Shown here: piece after piece, positions 14,694 through 18,099 of the stretch
How positions within the stretch are numbered: the first letter of the stretch is position 1
How the letters are laid out: every line of letters begins with the position of its first letter
Translations under genes and position numbers: made by a program
Notes under the pieces: model-generated
The model's database searches: none
The model's input: the letters and a program-made list of their open reading frames with translations, nothing else
What the model was told of the DNA's origin: nothing
From: Alphaproteobacteria bacterium UBA1303
GTDB taxonomy: Bacteria; Pseudomonadota; Alphaproteobacteria; Micropepsales; Micropepsaceae
Assembly: GCA_002307315.1 (NCBI GenBank)
Contig: DBTZ01000032.1
Location: 13,358 to 31,456 of the forward strand
Direction: 5' to 3'
Length of the DNA: 18,099 nucleotides

Positions 14694-16690
14694 ACAATAC
14701 CGATCCGCTGGCGGTGTTCCGCGTCGAGGCGCAGGAACTGCTCGAGCAGATCGAGCAGGGGCTGCTCGATCTCGAACGCAACCCGCAGGACAGCGAACTG
14801 GTGGCGCAGGTGTTTCGGGCGTTGCATACGCTAAAGGGCTCCGGCGCGATGTTCGGTTTCGAAGCGCTGTCGGCCTTTACCCACCACTGCGAGACCGCCT
14901 TCGACAAGGTGCGCAAGGGCGAGGCGGTGGCGACGCCGACGCTGATCGGGGCGGTTCTTTCCGCGCTCGACCACATGCGGACGCTGGCGGAGAGTCCCGA
15001 CGCGGCCACGGATGGCGGCGAGGCGCTGTTGGCGGATCTGCATAAGGCGATGGAGGGGGAAGCCGAGGCTGAAGTCGCCGTGGTTTCTCCGGCGCAAAAG
15101 ACCTGGCGCATCCGTTTCAGTCTGCCTGCCGACTGCCTGGTCAACGGTACGCGGCCGCTGTCGCTGCTCGACGAGCTTAGGGGGCTTGGCGAAGCGGACG
15201 TAGCCGCCGTGGTCGACAACGTTCCCGAGTTGGGTGCGTTGACTCCGGCGGAATGCCACTTGGCGTGGGACGTCAAATTGACCACGACGCAGCCGCGTTC
15301 GGCGATCGAGGACGTATTCATCTTCGTGATCGACGACATGAGGCTCGAAATCGCAGAGGAACCTGCCGTGCTCTCCGATGAAAACGACAAGCAAAAAACC
15401 GCGAAAACGCCGGCCGAAAAAACCGTCGCCGATAACGTTACCGCGCTTGACAGTGCGCGCAAGCCCGCCGCCGAGGAGCATGTCCCGGATTCCGCGACGA
15501 CCCAACATCACACGGCCGGCGAAACCGTGCGGGTTCCTGCCGAGCGGCTCGACGAATTGCTGGATCAGGTCGGCGAACTGATGATCGCTCAATCGCGGCT
15601 GAAGCAGGTGTCGGCGACCAATGCCGACGTCAACTTGCGCTCGGTGGCCGAGGAAATCGAACGGCTGGCCTCGGAGTTGCGCGATTCGATGATGTTCGTG
15701 CGCATGGTGCCGATCAGTCAGTTGTTCGGCCGGTTCCGCCGCCTGATCCACGATCTGGCGCGCGATCTGGGCAAGAACATCGAGTTTGTCACCGAAGGCG
15801 AGACTACCGAACTGGACAAGACGGTAATCGAGCGTCTCGCCGATCCCTTGATCCATCTCATCCGCAACGCCGCCGATCACGGGCTGGAAATGCCGGCCGA
15901 ACGCAAGGCCGCCGGCAAGCCGGAAACCGGCCGGGTACTGCTTTCCGCCCGTCAGGCCGGCGCCGAAGTGGTGATCTCGGTGATCGACGACGGCCACGGC
16001 TTGAACCGCGATAAAATCCGGGCCAAGGCCGAGGAAAACGGGCTGATCCAGCCCGGTGCCGTGCTCAGCGACAACGAGATCAATCAACTGATCTTCCAGC
16101 CGGGCTTCTCGACCGCCGCCAACGTCACCAGCCTGTCGGGGCGCGGCGTCGGCATGGACGTGGTCAAGCGCACCATCGACGGCCTGCGCGGGGCGATCGA
16201 CGTCTCGAGCAAACCCGGTCAGGGATCGCAGGTGGATTTGCGCATTCCGCTAACGCTGGCGATTATCGACGGGCTGTTGGTGCGCGTCGGTGAGGGCCGC
16301 TACGTCATACCGCTTGCCACCGTCGAAGAATGCGTCGAGTTGACGACCGAACAGGATCAGCGCTCGACGGGCAGAAACTTCCTCACTTTGCGCGATGCGT
16401 TGGTGCCGTTCTTGCGCCTGCGCGACATGTTCGCCACCGGCACCGATCCCGACCGCTATCAGAAAATCGTGGTGGTCTCAACCGGATCGGAACGGGTCGG
16501 CTTGGTGGTCGATCAGATCCTCGGCCATCACCAGACGGTGATCAAACCGTTGTCGCGTTTCCATGCCGGCGTCGAAACTTTTTCGGGCGCCACCATTCTC
16601 GGCGACGGGTCCGTCGCCTTGATCCTCGACGTGCTGCATCTGGTAGCCGTCGGTCAGCAACAGGAGGAGCGGCTGCGTGCCGCCGGATGA
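14690..16690 (+). CDS. cheA: Chemotaxis histidine kinase CheA
   Basis: 666 residues with the full CheA domain order. P1 (HPt, about 1-110) has the phosphorylated His46 in ALHTLKGSG. The region about 137-223 (WRIRFSLPADCL to VFIFVIDDMRLEI) is a P2-like CheY-binding domain. A charged linker (225-278) precedes P3 dimerisation (about 279-345). P4, the ATPase, has N box HLIRNAADHGLE (389-400), G1 DDGHG (433-437), F box around PGFSTA (471-476) and G2 GRGVGMDVV (484-492). P5, CheW-like, fills about 520-660. All catalytic motifs are intact. It phosphorylates CheY and any CheB under receptor control at the membrane array. The start overlaps the cheY stop by four bases, and its last 14 bases overlap the cheW frame if that gene starts at GTG 16677. 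Confidence 0.97.
   Translation: MNNTDPLAVFRVEAQELLEQIEQGLLDLERNPQDSELVAQVFRALHTLKGSGAMFGFEALSAFTHHCETAFDKVRKGEAVATPTLIGAVLSALDHMRTLAESPDAATDGGEALLADLHKAMEGEAEAEVAVVSPAQKTWRIRFSLPADCLVNGTRPLSLLDELRGLGEADVAAVVDNVPELGALTPAECHLAWDVKLTTTQPRSAIEDVFIFVIDDMRLEIAEEPAVLSDENDKQKTAKTPAEKTVADNVTALDSARKPAAEEHVPDSATTQHHTAGETVRVPAERLDELLDQVGELMIAQSRLKQVSATNADVNLRSVAEEIERLASELRDSMMFVRMVPISQLFGRFRRLIHDLARDLGKNIEFVTEGETTELDKTVIERLADPLIHLIRNAADHGLEMPAERKAAGKPETGRVLLSARQAGAEVVISVIDDGHGLNRDKIRAKAEENGLIQPGAVLSDNEINQLIFQPGFSTAANVTSLSGRGVGMDVVKRTIDGLRGAIDVSSKPGQGSQVDLRIPLTLAIIDGLLVRVGEGRYVIPLATVEECVELTTEQDQRSTGRNFLTLRDALVPFLRLRDMFATGTDPDRYQKIVVVSTGSERVGLVVDQILGHHQTVIKPLSRFHAGVETFSGATILGDGSVALILDVLHLVAVGQQQEERLRAAG
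16662..16667 (+). promoter_or_regulatory. Strong ribosome binding site deciding the cheW start
   Basis: AGGAGG lies inside the 3' end of cheA, nine bases before GTG 16677. It is 27 bases before the next in-frame ATG at 16695, too far to serve it. That favours the GTG, although a weak GGAT (16685-16688) precedes the ATG. Confidence 0.55.
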
Positions 16691-17210
16691 ACCGATGAGC
16701 GAAGAACAAACAGGCGGCTGGGATCAGAACGACCATTTGCAGGTTCTGACCTTCGACATGCAGGGCGAAACTTTCGCCATCGAGGCGGGATTGGTGCGCG
16801 AAATACTCGATCACATCCCCGAAACCCCGGTGCCGGGTGCGCCGAATATGGTCGGCGGCGTGGTCAACTTCCGCGGCCGGGTAATCCCGCTCGCCGATCT
16901 GCACATGGCGTTTGGCTTCGCGCCGGCCAAGGAAAGCCTGGACAGCCGGGTCGTAGTGATCGAGTTCGCGCTCGACGGCGAATCCACCTTGGTCGGCCTC
17001 AAGGCCGACAAGGTCAACGAGGTTACCATTCTGGAAAAGGCGTCTACCGAATCTGCGCCGCGCGTCGGCATGCGCTGGCGCCAGGACTTTATCCGCTGTC
17101 TCGCCAAACGCGACGGCGATTTTATCGTGGTGCCCGATCTCGAACGCGTCTTCGAGGTCGGATCCAAAGGAGACAAAGCGGCAGGACTAAACGCTTTCAC
17201 GCAACACTAA
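16677..17210 (+). CDS. cheW: CheW chemotaxis coupling protein
   Basis: 177 residues from GTG 16677 (171 from ATG 16695). The sequence is one CheW domain: LQVLTFDMQGETFAIEAGLV, then VREILDHIPETPVPGAPNMV, then GGVVNFRGRVIPLADLHMAF, the conserved region that couples receptor to kinase, and a second beta-barrel half ending in VVPDLERVF. It scaffolds CheA to methyl-accepting receptors in the cytoplasmic array. It overlaps the cheA end by 14 bases with the GTG start, and 38 bases separate it from the receptor gene, which has its own strong ribosome site. A short N-terminal extension rich in acidic residues precedes the domain. Confidence 0.94.
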   Translation: MPPDEPMSEEQTGGWDQNDHLQVLTFDMQGETFAIEAGLVREILDHIPETPVPGAPNMVGGVVNFRGRVIPLADLHMAFGFAPAKESLDSRVVVIEFALDGESTLVGLKADKVNEVTILEKASTESAPRVGMRWRQDFIRCLAKRDGDFIVVPDLERVFEVGSKGDKAAGLNAFTQH

Positions 17211-17248
17211 AATCGCAACACTGAATACATATGCCTCGGGAGGGTAAT

Positions 17249-18099
17249 ATGCGTTTCACGATCAAAATGAAGCTTGGTGCGGTATTCGGCGTCATAGCCG
17301 TACTTCTGTGCGTCATGGGTTATATGAGCATCAATGGCCTGTCTACGCTGAATTCGGCAGTCACCGATTTGATTAAAGGCCCGGTCGAACGCCTGAGTAC
17401 GGCCAAGGAACTTCGTGCAGACATCATGGATTTGGCTCGTACCGAGAAAAACATCATCCTCGAAACGGATGAGACCCAGATGCGTTCCTACGATGAAAAA
17501 TTGACAAAGATCCGCTCAGATTTGGATGAGGATATTGATAAAGGCTACAAGATCGCCAGCGAAAAGGGGAAGCCTGTTTACGAAACGATCCGCAGCTCCT
17601 GGGAGCAGATGAAGCCGTTCGATACGAAATTGCGCGAACTGGCCTTGGCAAACAAAAATGAAGAGGCAAAGGCTATTTCTTTCGGTCAACTACGGCAGCT
17701 CAACAATGACATTCAGAAGCAGACCGATCAACTAGTTGAAATTTGCCAGGCCGCGATGCATCAGGCCGATGAAGATACCAACACTCTCTACGAAAATACC
17801 AAGAACATGTTGCTCGGCATCATCATCTTCGCCATCGTACTGGCTGTCGGCGCTGCTGCCTGGATCATGATTTCGATCAGTACCGGCTTGAAGAAGGTCA
17901 ATGCCATGGCGCAGGCGGTGGCGATCGGCGATCTCGATCAGCACATCGAAATCAAAACCAATGACGAAATCAAGGACGTGGTCGATTCCGTCAACGTGAT
18001 GACCGCCAACTTGCGCAATACCGCCGGCATGGCGAACAAGATTGCCGAGGGCGATCTGATGGTCCAGCCCAAGCCGCTGTCGGACAAGGATACGCTGGG
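17249..18099 (+). CDS. Methyl-accepting chemotaxis receptor, N-terminal part (runs off window)
   Basis: The frame is open from ATG 17249 to the last base, 283 codons. GGGAGGG (17238-17244) sits four bases before the ATG; ATG 17231 is also in frame but lies on the ribosome site. A first transmembrane helix (about 9-30) is followed by a periplasmic, mostly helical, domain of about 160 residues resembling the four-helix-bundle type (4HB_MCP). A second helix (about 190-213, LLGIIIFAIVLAVGAAAWIM) and a HAMP domain come next. A further HAMP-like segment follows, with KIAEGDLMVQPKPLSDKDTLG at the edge. The signalling and methylation region lies beyond the window. As last visible gene of the operon it is probably a dedicated or operon-linked receptor for this CheA-CheW pair. 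The ligand is unknown. Confidence 0.92.
   Translation, partial: MRFTIKMKLGAVFGVIAVLLCVMGYMSINGLSTLNSAVTDLIKGPVERLSTAKELRADIMDLARTEKNIILETDETQMRSYDEKLTKIRSDLDEDIDKGYKIASEKGKPVYETIRSSWEQMKPFDTKLRELALANKNEEAKAISFGQLRQLNNDIQKQTDQLVEICQAAMHQADEDTNTLYENTKNMLLGIIIFAIVLAVGAAAWIMISISTGLKKVNAMAQAVAIGDLDQHIEIKTNDEIKDVVDSVNVMTANLRNTAGMANKIAEGDLMVQPKPLSDKDTL

Noticed and set aside
14831..16087. A 418-codon minus-strand open frame antisense to cheA
   Set aside because: CheA motifs on the plus strand are complete, and the antisense product has no family character.

Overview
The window looks like about 18 kb of a Gram-negative alphaproteobacterial chromosome, most likely a Rhodospirillales-type organism. 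This is an inference from four things: moderately high GC coding DNA; a tRNA-Thr(CGU) and an XRE regulator of alphaproteobacterial type; a short dispersed repeat of a kind common in that class; and a chemotaxis operon in the order STAS gene, cheY, cheA, cheW, receptor. No plasmid, phage, transposase, integrase, CRISPR or toxin-antitoxin gene is visible.

Layout. (1) Bases 1-71: a tRNA-Thr on the minus strand, cut by the window edge, with its own likely promoter. (2) 345-1550: a LacY/HcaT-like MFS permease on the plus strand, meeting tail to tail with a minus-strand RND efflux operon (4581-5771 periplasmic adaptor, then 1534-4584 permease). (3) 5772-6136: a divergent control region holding several inverted repeats, one over a TATAAA box. 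(4) 6137-9093: two translationally coupled polytopic membrane proteins resembling GT-C fold glycosyltransferases. (5) 9127-9317: three tandem copies of a 62-bp hairpin-bearing repeat between convergent genes. (6) 9315-12719: a large minus-strand enzyme joining a GH18-like domain, a NodB-type polysaccharide deacetylase and a processive family 2 glycosyltransferase. (7) 13194-13658: an XRE-type regulator divergent from that enzyme. (8) 14011 to the window end: a tightly packed chemotaxis operon (STAS, CheY, CheA, CheW, receptor), the last gene cut by the window edge.

How the parts work together. The first half is an envelope and export region: uptake or export by MFS, drug or metabolite efflux by RND, and surface-glycan assembly by two GT-C-like proteins and the trimodular enzyme. 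The trimodular enzyme carries the synthase and deacetylase activities that PgaC and PgaB supply separately, plus a hydrolase-like domain, so a self-contained machine for a partly deacetylated polysaccharide is a reasonable hypothesis. The second half is a signalling operon in which every junction from the STAS gene to cheW overlaps, so the products are probably made in fixed ratio.

Most interesting items: the trimodular enzyme, the 62-bp repeat array that supplies its stop codon, the palindrome over the -10 box of the GT-C operon, and the low-GC sensor region of the receptor. None of these proves a new system; most genes are recognisable members of known families.
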